Shown here: positions 1 through 10,234 of the stretch, in pieces | Position numbering within the stretch: position 1 is the stretch's first letter | Layout of the letters: the number at the start of each line of letters is the position of its first letter | Origin: Streblospio benedicti | Taxonomy: Eukaryota > Annelida > Polychaeta > Spionida > Spionidae | Assembly: GCA_019095985.1 (NCBI GenBank) | Contig: CM032663.1 | Location: 15,666,374-15,730,373, forward strand | Reading direction: 5' to 3' | Length of the DNA stretch: 64,000 nt | Position numbers and translations under genes: made by a program | The notes under the pieces: model-generated | What the model was told of the DNA's origin: nothing | The model's database searches: none | Seen by the model: the letters and a program-made list of their open reading frames with translations, nothing else

Positions 1-559
1 TAATATTGACACTTTTCTTTAATCCAATTAATATTAGGTACTTCTCATCACAATAACTTTTTCAGCAGTAAATGTTCATGAAAAATATTGAATTTCATTT
101 GAATGATAGTTGTGTATCTATCAATGGTAAATTCATGAATGGCTTAATATCCTAGACCCAAATGTTATGTCTGTGCGAATATGTGTATGGGGTGTTTACT
201 TTCAAAACATCAGTTGATTGACATAACCCATTAATTATACATCACTTCAACTACACTGCTGTAAACTTACCTACACAAACTCACTGAGTCACTGCAAGCA
301 AACTAGCCACTACATCTTTCATCTGCATGCTGCTGTGTATTTGCACAAGAAGACATATGTGCTAGCTTGTCTGTAAAGGTAATTGTTGCATGCAGTGGCG
401 GCTGTGATAGTGTAAACACAGCTCTGTCCTGAGAGCTTATCTACATATTGCTGTTGGTGAGATGAGGTCAATTTATGTTTGCGTCACATTGACGCAGTGG
501 CCTTGGGAACAATAGGACATTTACAAAATCAGTGGGACTATGGTGCAAGGCGCAGCATG
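1..559. other. No gene seen
   Basis: AT-rich non-coding sequence. Only short chance open frames occur on either strand and no splice-bounded exon, tRNA-like box pair or terminal inverted repeat was recognised. It may be intron or intergenic DNA. Confidence 0.5.
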
Positions 560-1268
560 AAAATGAACCCTCTACCTCCAGTTTGACACCTACCATCCCT
601 TGGAGCACAAACTCAGTGTAGTACGCACTCTCCATCATAGAGCCAAGACTGTGATTACTGAAGAGATGGATAGAGAAGCGGAAATAGAACATATCAATGA
701 GGCATTGTCAAAATGTGGATATCCATCCTGGGCGATCAAAAGAGGATCTGTGTTGACTGTTGAGAGACAAGGACGAGGTAGGAAAGAAGAAGGACCGGAC
801 GGACGAGACAAAGAAGAAGATACCATATGTGAAGGACTTGTCGGAGGCGGTGAGAAGGATCATGAGTGGCTATGGATGTAGTGCCTATTTTAAACCGGTG
901 AACATTCTCAGACGGTTACTGGTAGCACCCAAGGATCTAGCCAAGAAAGAAGACGTTTGTGGTGTAGTTTACCAAATAAACTGTGGTGGATCAGGTTCCG
1001 AAGGATGTAGTAACTCCTATGTGGGTGAAACATCAAAGACCCTTAAGACCAGATTCGACCAGCATAGACGCCCTAGCAGCCCCTCCTCACACGTCTCCTT
1101 ACATCTACATAAACCAGACAGAGAGAGCCATCACATATCCCTGGATAACATCAAGATAATAGACCGTGACCAGAACACTTTTGAAAGAAGGATCAGGGAG
1201 GCCATACACATCAGGCGCCTCAAGCCCGACCTCAATAAGAACGTGGGGGCCGCCGACCTACCAGCCAT
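560..1268 (+). mobile_element. Penelope-like retroelement, 3' fragment with GIY-YIG endonuclease
   Basis: The translation carries the C-terminal part of a Penelope-like element. A linker region reads FDTYHPLEHKLSVVRTL and then KCGYPSWAI, as usual between the reverse transcriptase and the nuclease. Next comes a GIY-YIG nuclease with GVVYQI, SYVGET, TRFDQHR, the acidic FERRIREA block and LKPDLNK. In the family this nuclease nicks target DNA for reverse transcription. The reverse-transcriptase core is absent, so the piece is 5' truncated, and the reading frame changes at least once between the linker and the nuclease. The coding match ends at about 1268, where an opposite-strand retroelement-like piece begins. 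Confidence 0.8.
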
Positions 1269-1269
1269 C

Positions 1270-1706
1270 TGCCGTAACGGTGGTCGGATCACGTGCTCGG
1301 TGGCGTCGGCGTCGTTGGGGGTGGCCGTGTTGGTTGTTGTTTGCTGCTGTGGGTTGCTTAAAGCTGCCCTGCGTGCAGCCAAGGCCCTTTTCTTGTTGGC
1401 CAACTCCTCCTGGGCGGCGAGGAGTTGTTCTTCCACTTCCAGCTCCCTCGTCTCCATTTCCACTGCTTCTAATTGAAGCAATTTATCCTGGAGTGCCTTT
1501 TTTCTATTCTCGGCGGACATTGTTAAGTCCACGTGGCCTTCTGGTTGAACACCGCTTTGTTGTGTATCCGATTGCGCAAGTGATTGTTCGTTGTTTGTCT
1601 CACTACTGGTATCCTTTGAGTTACTGTTGTCCTTAGGCATTGTTTTTGTCCCTGTTTTAGCTAATCCTTTATAGTCCAATCTGCTCCCACGTAAGTTATA
1701 TGCCAT
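1270..1706 (-). mobile_element. Gag-like or ORF1-like retroelement fragment with coiled coil
   Basis: A minus-strand open frame begins MAYNLRGS, passes through a polar Ser/Thr/Gln-rich stretch and then a strongly charged coiled coil (ENRKKALQDKLLQLEAVE and following Glu/Ala/Arg-rich heptads). The layout resembles the N-terminal part of retroelement structural proteins. It is truncated at the border with the Penelope piece. Family (LTR-type or other) is not certain; treat it as a broken old fragment. Its end-to-end contact with an opposite-strand Penelope remnant indicates a composite of unrelated insertions. Confidence 0.4.
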
Positions 1707-1960
1707 AAGCAGATTCGCTACGGTGTGCTATCTGAGTTTCATAGAGATTTTAGAATTTTTTAATGCACCATGTGCACGCTTGGCAGCTAACTTATAAAAT
1801 GACCGGGTATGGCTATACCCGGAAGTTGTCCGATTTCGAGAACGCTTTCGCCTTGTGCGTGGGCGAGTTAATTGGTGAGGTCTGTGGCCACAATTTAAAC
1901 AACAATAAAAACAAGTAGTTATTCTATACAATAAAGCAATTCTTTGGTGTGACCAAGCAT
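1707..1960 (-). other. Upstream flank of the gag-like fragment, with a basic short frame and a palindrome
   Basis: A 67-residue minus-strand frame (1728-1931) is very basic (RPRTRRKRSRNR) and may be part of the same retroelement leader. A perfect-looking palindrome (CCGGGTATGG / CTATACCCGG) lies at about 1803-1822. No long terminal repeat could be delimited. I do not recognise the basic frame. Confidence 0.2.
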
Positions 1961-2338
1961 TACGGCCCGAAAATAGGCATTTTGAGGCTGTTTCAATTCA
2001 AATAACTGAAAACTAATTTTATAGTAAACAATAAAAGTTGATTTCCTTAGCAGACCACATTATCTTATTATCAAAGCATTTTCAATGTTTAGAGGTTCTT
2101 GTATGTAATAAATTCATTAGACTTCTAGGTTCTTATTTTATAAAGTTAGGAGCTGATTACAAAATTTCTTGTCAGTTGGAACCCTGATCTGTGACTTGCT
2201 CAAATTTATTTAGATAGTAACAATGAATTGTCATTTGATATATATGAAACCTATCCTGCAGAAATGTTCGCAAATACTGTATTCTTATTTCTTACTAACC
2301 ATTGTAATTGTTTGAATTAATATATAAATGATTTTTAG

Positions 2339-2443
2339 ACTGTGGCATTGCTAACTGTAAGGAATGCAGTATTAACCATGCTGGGATGTTCAAATGTGAT
2401 AAATGTGATAAAGGATATTTCTCTAATGGAAATGGTTGTGAAG
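2339..2443 (+). CDS. Cysteine-rich (furin-like) repeat exon, copy 1
   Basis: Internal exon of 105 bases bounded by tttttag and gtaagc, phase 1 at both ends. It codes CGIANCKECS, a short linker, then FKCDKCDKGYFSNGNGC. The spacing of cysteines (C-x4-C-x2-C ... C-x2-C-x2-GYF ... C) matches furin-like (FU) repeats, extracellular modules held by disulfides and found in receptors and proprotein convertases. It is five codons longer than most sister exons here, in the middle loop. Because the exon is phase 1-1, it can be duplicated or skipped without changing frame. It lies 8.3 kb upstream of the next recognised repeat exon. It may belong to the same gene or to an upstream paralogue, because a possible signal-peptide exon lies between them. 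Confidence 0.7.
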
Positions 2444-3171
2444 GTAAGCAAATTGATTAGCAAATTAGATTTTGGTGCACCAAATGTTGACAAACTTATT
2501 GAATTTGACCAGGCCTTAAGGCAGGCTGATAAAGTTTTACCTTCTATATTGATTTTCATACAAATCTGCATTTAAACCTAAGGCCTTTATTTTTTGATTT
2601 TTCGGTTTACAGACCCGCCACTCAAAAAAACAGGATTTTGGAATAAAAATAAAATTGAAAAAATGGTATTTTTTTAATTCCGCCACTGAAAAAAAGGGCG
2701 ATAATACGAGACGTTGAATCAAATGGCCTGTTCCGACTTAAAATACTCATTGGAATCGTTTCCAATAAACATCATACTATAACAATAACGTGTCCTAGTA
2801 TGTAATAAATGAACTGTTATCCATTATATTGCATGTATATCTCCATATGGTGGAAGTACAAACATATTTCAAATTACTCGCCGTTGAGTTGGACAAATAC
2901 GCAGCGCCGCCGGTATTATTCGGGTGCGTTGTGAAAATGTTTTATTTTTTTTTTTTTTTTTTTTCCTCCTCCGATGACAGTTGAGCATCCTGTGTGTCTG
3001 TAAACCATAACATAAAAAATAAAGGCCTAAAGTTGAAAAATCAAAAGCAGGCTTCATTGAAGTTCTATCTGATCTACTCAACTTTTACCTGCCCTGTGCA
3101 GGCTGGCAGTATGTCAACTGAGTGCACTTTTTTTCATGGTGGATCGTGTGATGGTTTTATAACGCTAATTA
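2444..3171. other. Intron, no gene seen
   Basis: Follows the donor of the first repeat exon. Holds a poly-T tract of about 22 bases at 2941 and a short duplicated 'cactgaaaaaa' motif near 2620-2690. No exon or element end was recognised before the TIR element at 3172. Confidence 0.5.
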
Positions 3172-3546
3172 CAGGGTTCGACATAAGTGGTAGACCTGTA
3201 GCCCTGGTCTACCTGAAAACTGGCCGGTCAACCAGCTTTTGCCAGTAGGTAGACCTGTGGTCCACCTGGTTTTGGCAGTTCCATTATGTATTATTAGAAA
3301 AACAAAATACAGGTGTCCAACAATCGTTTGAATCATCATCCTTATTTTAACAAACAAAGAAAATTATGATATTATGTCAATGTATTGAATTATGCACGTC
3401 CCTTTAAAGGGCAACAGAAGAAAACATTATGCATTTTTTAACAACACGTGAGTGCCGGGGCTACCTGATTTTGAGTTGGTTTACCTGATTTTTAAACTTG
3501 GTAGACCCGTTGTCTTCTGCCTTACCAGTCCTTATGTCAAACCCTG
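3172..3546. mobile_element. Non-autonomous TIR element (MITE), 375 bases
   Basis: The ends are inverted: CAGGGTTCGACATAAG on the left and CTTATGTCAAACCCTG on the right. The inside repeats GGTAGACC / CTACCTG-type words on both arms and has no coding capacity. Flanks share CTAATT, offset by one base from the ends, so the target duplication is not exact. The termini match those of the larger element at 31934-32889, so the two belong to one family. Superfamily is uncertain; the CAGGG start is common in hAT-like elements. Confidence 0.7.
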
Positions 3547-3634
3547 CTAATTTGAGGTCTGTCTCTAGCATTTTAACCCCCTGGACTGTATGCCAGCAAG
3601 TTAACACTTACATATCAGCATACGCAAAACGGAA

Positions 3635-4050
3635 ACACGTAGTTTAACACATATTCAACCAGATAGGAGTCTACTCCGACTTTTATGTACGCAAAAATCG
3701 CCCTCTCTTTCAACCAACTTTTAATACAGAAGGACTGCCCATACTCACGTGATAATCTAGTATATCAAAATACACACCGATTTAAATTGTGTGGCAAATA
3801 AGCAGGGTAATGATATAATTTTACTGTCATTTCAAAGAACATTTTTTTGCGCATCAGCAATCCATTTTATGCTACTAATTTACATCGCCAAATACTCACA
3901 TTTCTATGAAAATTGACCCCACATATCATATACCATTTTGAAGGGAATTTACGGCTCTCTGTGATGGAACTGAGGAAATTTAATTCTTTAGATTGGCGTC
4001 ATCAGCAGAGTCCCAAAGAAACAGCCTCGAATGAAACTTTTATACTATAA
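3635..4050 (-). repeat. Dispersed repeat, inverted relative to 10235-10620
   Basis: Long similarity to the reverse complement of 10235-10620. Shared landmarks include AGTCGGAGTTGACTC-type sequence, the ATTTTCGCGTA block, 'tatataatggattgct' and the CAATATTTGGCGGCG block. No open frame is kept. Unclassified. Confidence 0.55.
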
Positions 4051-4239
4051 CTACGCACTTCTGCTTCGATAAAGGTTTTAGTCTTCATCGCTGTGCTTTG
4101 TAATTGGCGGTTAGAATACTGCGATGTGTGATAAAGCCTCGCATGTGCATCTGTTTACATGTACGACCGATGACAAGAGAGATCACGCTGAATTATGGGA
4201 TATTGTAATTATGGGATAATATATATATATAATTGATAA

Positions 4240-5200
4240 TTATTGTAAGGCGACCAAACTTTGATCTCTAGTTTTTGATTTTTTTCCCCTAAAATTTTCA
4301 AGAAGGGTGGGAGGGAAAAGAAAAAAAACATGATTGCTGCTCTGGGTCGGGTGGAAAATAAAAGAAACTCTCAGCGATCTAAATAGGTTTTGACTAGGGT
4401 AAGTCCCTGGGACTCGCAACTTAAATTTAGATGGGTCCCAGGAAAATTTTATGAGTCCCAAATGATATAACAGCTTATCAAATCTATTCATTTTACAAAT
4501 GTATACAGAGAAGCTACCAGCTTTTTCAAAAAGGGGTTGGATTCCTCCCGGTGCTACAAAAAGGGAGGGGGGGATTTTGCCAAAAATTGGTGGGGGGGGG
4601 GGGGGGAGGGGTGTCACGCCATGCCCATGGCTTCTCACTTGACAAGTTATTCAACGTCGGAGGTTAACTCGTGGAGAGTGAAATATAATCCTTGATAGCC
4701 CTTGTTTTTCATCAGAACTTTTTCACATTTATAGTACACATGCAGAAGACGGTCTATTTCCTTATTTTCACCATTATAAATAAAGATACATACAGCATCA
4801 CATTCGATTTTGACCATTACGAGTAATTGCTGATTTGTTTGACAGCTTCCGCAAGTGATTTTAAATGTAATATTAGTAGTAATTTTAATTGTAGCTGCGT
4901 TTTTATTAAAGATACTCAAGAAACACAACATGAATAGTCCATATTTCATACTAATATATTTTTACTCATAATATTACGGAACAAAAATGTGTTCAAACTT
5001 TGATTTCATCGGTGTGGACTTTTGACAATTAGACTCAGTATCCTGCAAAGTCATCGATCGTTTTGTAAGTAATTAATTCATATCCAATGTCCACTGTTAT
5101 TGTGTAGTTTGCCAAATGCCTTATTTGATTTTCGGCATGCAAGATACAAGATCAGATAAACCTTGGGTGACGAATAATATAACATTTTCCAATAAAATGT
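4240..5200 (-). repeat. R1 repeat unit, copy a (complete, minus strand)
   Basis: This minus-strand unit matches the + strand unit at 8095-9545 over its whole length. It includes the upstream block (GCATTTGGCAAACTACACAATAACAG), the open frame at 4647-4949, and a downstream block (CTGTATACATTTGTAAAATG ... TGGGACCCATCTAAATTTAAG). A G-rich run near 4589-4610 lies in an insertion found only in this copy. Other copies in the window are partial or broken. Confidence 0.7.
4647..4949 (-). CDS. Small putative secreted protein of the R1 repeat family (intact frame)
   Basis: A 100-residue frame not recognised as any known family. It starts MKYGLFMLCFLSIF, a plausible signal peptide with cleavage near NKNA-A. 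The mature part reads ATIKITTNITFKITCGSC, then VKIECDAVCIFIY, NGENKEIDRLLHVYYKC and EKVLMKN, with six cysteines in all. The same frame is traceable in at least six other copies in this window (7245, 9081, 13244, 21645, 39809 and 45725), with residues TFKI, NGENK, LD and VYYKC kept. This copy has no internal stop. Retention of amino-acid pattern between diverged copies suggests it was once coding. Whether it is a host gene family or cargo of a mobile element is open. Expression is unknown. Confidence 0.45.
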   Translation of the reverse strand: MKYGLFMLCFLSIFNKNAATIKITTNITFKITCGSCQTNQQLLVMVKIECDAVCIFIYNGENKEIDRLLHVYYKCEKVLMKNKGYQGLYFTLHELTSDVE

Positions 5201-5719
5201 TACAAATTCGTCTTTCATTATGCATAAACTCACCCGACAGGCGCGCCAGTATTCGATTGATCAATTAATTCATGGCGCCGGCACTATATATTTTTGCAAG
5301 AAAGCTATTCACCAGCACATTTTCAAATCTAGTTGCGCAAAGTTAGCATTTGTCGAGTGGTTTTTACTGCGTAGTAAAATAAGTTGCCGTGTTGCTGAAT
5401 CGCATCTGTATGCAGCATTTATCAAGGCTAATTTCGTTCAGTCTCTTTTTCGTTGATAGTTCATAAAAAGATCAAAGGTTGCCCTGCAGTGCATTTTGTA
5501 AACAGCAAACATGACGGTCGCCAGATTTGTGGGAAAAAAGTTCAAATATGAGCTTTTTTTAATGGATTTATGATTTTAAATTGGCATGCGTCTACAGGGA
5601 CGCCGTGGTGAAATCATGATGTGTCCCTAGAGTTTTTAATGCGTCAGGGACGCAAGGCGCGGACCTATTTACATCACTGAACTCTTGTAAAATTAAAGAC
5701 TAGGGAGGAAAATATAAGG
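5201..5719. other. No gene seen
   Basis: Intronic or intergenic sequence with one short open frame (5220-5456) that lacks any recognisable motif or borders. Confidence 0.45.
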
Positions 5720-7150
5720 CAGGGATCACACGCCTCCGTGATTTCGGGAAAAGTAAGGGAATTTGAAAAATTGTTCATGGCTCCGTGAATAGTCCGTGAA
5801 TATGCCGAATCGTCCTTTAAACCGGGAAATGCCAGTAAATTTTGTACCGGAATGACTAATTTCTCAATGTCAAGGTGGTATATCGCTCTTGATCAACCAG
5901 CGATTTCGATATCGAAGCAGTCTACATTTTGGCTGGCGCACGCCAGTAACTTATTTAGCGCAAAAAAAAAAAAAGTGTGTGCATACGGATAATTTTGTAT
6001 TCGGAAAAATGCATGTTGCATCGGGCACTAGTATGTACGCACTTGTCAAAATGGCGACTGTGAGGAAACTGATGTCAGTATGTTGAAATTTATTGTTATA
6101 CACGTAAGATATTAAAGTAACATTAAAATGAAGTATATACGATCATTCCTAATGAGGTTTTACATGAAGTTATCTAATTTTGTTCCCGATGACACTGCTT
6201 CTAAATGCCATTTGACTGACTTATATGATGAAACCTCAGACAGGATCCATTTGACTGAGTTAGAAACCTGTGACAGGATCTAACATGGGAAATCACAAAT
6301 GCTTGCTTTTCTGTATAAATTTTGTGATATTTTTTTATAACCTGTGATTAGATTTTTCCAACAAATTTTTTTCATTTCCACCCAGAGTTGTGCCGTGGGC
6401 GCAATATAGCCACCACAAAAACGGAAAAAACGGTCATGTTTGATGAGTGATTTCCTGTCAAAATACCGGGAGTTAAGTTTCATATTCACGTTTTTAACAA
6501 CAACAAACGCCTGACCTCTACATTTCCATGTTGATTTCCCCAGGAGAAATAAAGAGGATTATGATAATATTTCTATTTTATTTGTAAACACGTTTATTTG
6601 CCGATATATTACACACTTTCCATTACAAATTTGAAGCCTCAAATACTGTATTTGTCTGCAATAAACCACGGCATGTGATATATGGATGGAATCGTCTTCT
6701 CACCATCTTTACATTGACACTGAAATAAAATGAAGAACTAGACTCTCAAGGCCATATAAGCCAACCTTTGTCACGTAGTATTCTTGGCTCAAATCGGTAT
6801 GAAACGCATTTGATTTATGCTACAATGCAATCAGCCTCGATATAGTTAGTGCCTTTATGAATCTGACATAACGCCACACGCTTGATAGAGGCTGTACGCT
6901 GTTTTTGACCAATCAGCGATCACTGACCTAGTTTTCTCCACAAGGTAAAGAACTGTCATGGCCACTGGCCAGGTTCTCATATTTTTGGTCAAAAAATCTT
7001 AGTATTATTCGTCTCCCGTGCCTCATCTAATTATATCTTATAATCCGGATGACAAGAGAGGGGATTGGCAAACTATTGATCAAGTGTGGACGTCGAAGAA
7101 GTAATATGTCTTACGAAACAATTGACACTTACAATCGGACTTCAAAGAAA

Positions 7151-7213
7151 TGAAAATTGAGTGGCTGACATTTAGTATCGTCATGTTTGCAAGCGTTTAT
7201 GGAGCAAAATATT
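7151..7213 (+). CDS. Possible first coding exon (signal peptide), phase 1 donor
   Basis: ATG opens MKIEWLTFSIVMFASVYGAKY, a short basic start, a hydrophobic core and a small-residue cleavage region, and ends T|GTGAGT, a consensus donor in phase 1. Joining in phase 1 to the exon at 10752 would give ...AKYSCSSGC, so it could start the cysteine-rich repeat gene. Against this, the sequence lies in the 5' part of an R1 repeat copy, and the frame is not kept in the related copies, though four of five copies keep a GTGAG or GTAAG word at this place. If not spliced, the frame ends two codons later. Confidence 0.3.
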
Positions 7214-7244
7214 GTGAGTAAATGTGTGCTATTATAAGAATACG

Positions 7245-7560
7245 ATGATTTATGCTGTGGTTGGTTTTGTAACCAAACCAAATGTTGCCACGATTAGTAT
7301 AAGTTGTGATACTCGGCAGTTTAAAATCTGATGCCGGCCTGTCAAATTCGAATCGGCGATTGCTTACAATGTTAGTTTAGATATTTTTTTTTTAACATGA
7401 AGATCAAGTAAAATTACCACCTAATGGTGAAAATCTGTAACTACATGCGATTTTATGCACGTACGCAAATTGGCATGTTGAAATTCCTATTATTTTAGGC
7501 TCTGCAATAATTCTTATAAATACGATTTGCAGTCAAAACCGTGAACATCGAAGATGTTTT
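7245..7560 (+). pseudogene. R1-family small secreted protein, copy d (broken)
   Basis: ATG at 7245 opens MIYAVVGFVTKPNVATISISCDTRQFKI and then meets a stop. The later part continues as PNGEN...HAILCTYANWHVEIP after another stop. It is closest to copy e at 45725 (shared VATISISCDT, QFKI, CRPVKF), and both are more distant from the intact copy at 4647. At least two stops break it. Confidence 0.5.
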
Positions 7561-8340
7561 TTTTCACGCAAAATAATTTCCGGTCGCGGTCGGAAGGGTA
7601 TGCACGGAAACGCCTGGGTTAATAGGCCTGTAACGATTTTGAGCAACGATACAATACACATCACGATACTTTGTTGTAAATAAATCGTGATTCAGCGATG
7701 CATCGGTGTATCGTTGCAGTCCTATTATTTAATATTATAAGTAGAAAAACATTGGATTATATCAAGTTATATACTGGTTAAACTATGAGAATATGGTCTG
7801 GAAAAGTAATCCCTCCATTTGGGAAAAAGTTAGAAATTTGATGAGCCTGGTTGGGTAAGAACCCTGTGTCTTTATCATTTACATTCCATCAATACATGAC
7901 CATGAAGATATTCAATAATTTATAATGTCTGTTTATTTTGCATAACCAATACATTTTATCAGAACCAGCAAATTTCTATCAACGTTAACAAAATAATAAA
8001 TAGCGAATAAGTTGAGTCAGAGGTCAGGGAAAAGCCAGAGAAATTTGAGGTCCGATAAAAGTGGGAACCCTGTCAAGGGTTATATTAATTCACAACCATT
8101 GTTATCTAAAGTTTCGTTAGAAGACCTCGGTATGCTACGCATATTCGTCATCCAAGGTTTATCTGATTGTATCTTGCATGCCGGAACTCAAATAAGGCAT
8201 TTGGCAAACTACACAATAACAGTGGACATTGGATATGTATTAATTACTAACCAAACGATTGATGACTTTGCGGGATAATGAGTCTAGATGTCAAAAGACC
8301 ACGCCGGTGAAGTTTGAACACCTTTTTGGTCTGTAATATT

Positions 8341-8563
8341 AGGGTGTTGATTAGGCAGTGGGCACTAGCCACTCGCCCCTGGCTAATGTAAATTTCTGTT
8401 GGCTAGTGTAAATTCAAAGTTACTCGCCACAGTCGGTGAGTATGATTACTTGATTCCAACACTTTAATAACTAAGGATGGCTAATTTGGATTGAACATGG
8501 CGAGTGTAAATTGAGTCACTTGCCACAGAAGGCGAGTATTCTACTGAACGAGTCACATTCCCT
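8341..8563. mobile_element. hAT-like MITE with 8-base target duplication
   Basis: Starts AGGGTGTTGATTAGG and ends GTCACATTCCCT, a short imperfect inverted repeat. The 8-base target GTAATATT lies on the left (8333-8340). It is recovered on the right once the later Harbinger-like insert is removed (8564-8567 plus 9050-9053). The inside repeats ACTCGCCAC / GGCGAGTAT-type words. No coding capacity. Confidence 0.7.
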
Positions 8564-8567
8564 GTAA

Positions 8568-9046
8568 GGCTCCATAAAATTAATAAAATGTTTCTCGTCC
8601 TGCCTATTTTCCTACACATAGGAGGGAGGTCAATTTTATTCTTTATTTTTTATTTTGCTGATTTTTCTGTCCTTATATTATAAAAAAATTGAGGTGGGGT
8701 TGACTTTTTATTTTTTATTTTTCTTCCATGCAAAATCTTTCATTTTTCATGTTGAATATTGGGCCATGAATGAACTACATGTGTTACAATTGTATGTGAA
8801 CAATGTCTTTCTATTATCAAAATCATAAAACATCACTTATAAAACCACTAGTATAATCAATGAAGTATAATATCTAGGGCGCATAGCAAACAAATGACAG
8901 GCCTCTGACACGGGGCTGTTTTGTTTGCAGCCAAGCGGGAGGGCCGTTTATTTTTTTATCACTGAGGAGGCAATAAAAATGTTCAGGAGGCTGCACTATA
9001 CACAGGAGGGAGGGGACGAGAAACATTTTATTATTTTTATGGAGCC
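8568..9046. mobile_element. PIF/Harbinger-like MITE with TAA target duplication
   Basis: Long terminal inverted repeats: GGCTCCATAAAATTAATAAA... with TGTTTCTCGTCC on the left, and GGACGAGAAACATTTTATTA ending GGAGCC on the right, about 32 bases per arm. It is flanked by TAA on both sides, the 3-base target typical of PIF/Harbinger. It sits inside the 8-base duplication of the neighbouring hAT-like MITE, so it is the younger insert. No coding capacity. Confidence 0.75.
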
Positions 9047-9689
9047 TAATATTGTAAGTGAAAATATATTAGTATGAAATATGGTTGGTTCATGTTGTGT
9101 TTCTTGGTGAGTATTTTCAATTAAAATTAGTACTGATATTACAACATTTAAAATCGCTTGAATCTATCAAACGAATCAGCGATTACTCGAAATGGTCAAA
9201 ATCTAATGTGATGATGTATTTATCTTTATAATGGTGAAAATAAGGAACTAGACTGTCTTCTGAATGTGTACTATAAATGTGAAAAAGTTCTTATGAAAAG
9301 CACAAGACCTATTAAGGATTATATTTCACTCTCCACAAGGAAACCTCTGATGGTGAATAACTTTTCAAGTGAGAAGCCGTAACGAAACTGGTAGCATCTC
9401 TGTATACATTTGTAAAATGAATAGATTTGATATGCTGTTATATCATTTGCGACTAATAAAATTTTCCTGGGACCCATCTAAATTTAAGTTGCGAGCATCC
9501 CAGGGGCTCACCCAATTCAAAACCTATTTACATTGCTGACGTGGGTAGTGGAATCCATTTTGTTCACAATATCTAAAAGAAAAGAATAAACTTAGAATTA
9601 AAGCCACTCACCATGACAAGGATCCATATTCACCATTGATTGAAAAGTATGAATCAGTGTCCAATGGAATAAGGAAAATCAAAAATATG

Positions 9690-10215
9690 TCCGCAAAGTT
9701 TACAATGAAGAAACATGTACAGCCAGTAGCACAAAAACCACGTCCTGTTGCATATTGCAAGAACCTTTCAAAAAGTGTACAGGAATTGTAGCATTCCTCT
9801 AAGTTTAAAGTAGGCAATAATAAGTTGCACTGGATTAGGTTCAGTTCCCCTCTGTTACACACACCTTGTAGAGTTGTTCATATTCATTAGTAATGCCACT
9901 GTAAGATTAGTGAACCAGTACTCAAGTACTGGGATTGCCATTAGGGCAGTTCTTCTACCTTATCAACTGGTCGGCAGTAGGGCCAGCAACCTTTTCTCCG
10001 AGAGAAAAGGCCCTCAATAACTATCTTCTCTAGAGACTATCCTGTGGTTAGGCTCTGTCAACGCAGCACCCCTAGTTCAGGTGTGTGGCAGTTGTCTTCG
10101 CTGGACACTTGTGGCCCCGTGAGTGTCAGCATCAGTGCGAAGTCCCTGTACAGAACAGGGCCCTTCGTGAAACTTGGTGATCGCAGGCCGTTTGTCTAAC
10201 GTAAGCAGACACTGT
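9690..10215 (-). repeat. Unclassified GC-richer dispersed repeat
   Basis: Similar in reverse orientation to 57120-57545. Shared words include GGGTTTCACGA.GGGCCC, GGACTTTGCACCGGTGCTG-like sequence, the short stem GAGAAAAGG / CCTTTTCTC, GCCCTAATGGC, CTAATCCTACAGTGG and AAGGTGTGTGTAACA. It has several short stems, so a structured RNA ancestry is possible, but no tRNA or 5S boxes were recognised. Confidence 0.4.
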
Positions 10216-10234
10216 AGAAGTGTGTTGTGGTGGT

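Larger units (their letters stand above)
5720..8072 (+). mobile_element. Probable element with CAGGG...CCCTG ends enclosing R1 copy d
   Basis: The left end CAGGGATCACACGCC is followed by TCGGGAAAAGTAAGGGAA. The right end has AGGTCAGGGAAAAGCC ... GTGGGAACCCTG. The same two ends, with similar subterminal sequence (CCGGGAAA ... AATTTTGTAC), enclose R1 copy e at 45053-46530, so the two look like copies of one element or duplicated unit. No matching target duplication was found at the outer borders. Bases 6593-6716 are closely repeated at 32058-32175 (GCACTTTCCATTACAAATTT ... ATGGATGGAATCGTC). Confidence 0.4.
8095..9545 (+). pseudogene. R1 repeat unit, copy b, interrupted by two nested elements
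   Basis: The upstream block (CAAATAAGGCATTTGGCAAACTACACAATAACAG) and the body after 9050 match copy a on the other strand. The ATG near 9081 opens MKYGWFMLCFLV, then the frame breaks. The NGENKELDCLLNVYYKCEK part is open again downstream to about 9388. The unit is split at 8341-9046 by a hAT-like MITE that itself took a Harbinger-like MITE in its target duplication. Confidence 0.6.

Noticed and set aside
1166-1636. 156-residue + strand frame
   Set aside because: It overlaps the Penelope nuclease and the coiled-coil frame in another phase; composition follows from those and it has no motif of its own.
4240-4638. 132-residue minus-strand frame
   Set aside because: Runs through G/C homopolymers and the R1 downstream block; the frame is not kept in the matching copy at 9390-9545.
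7833-8072. Small TIR element between two AACCCTG words
   Set aside because: Both words have the same orientation, so they are not inverted ends; only the second fits as an element end.
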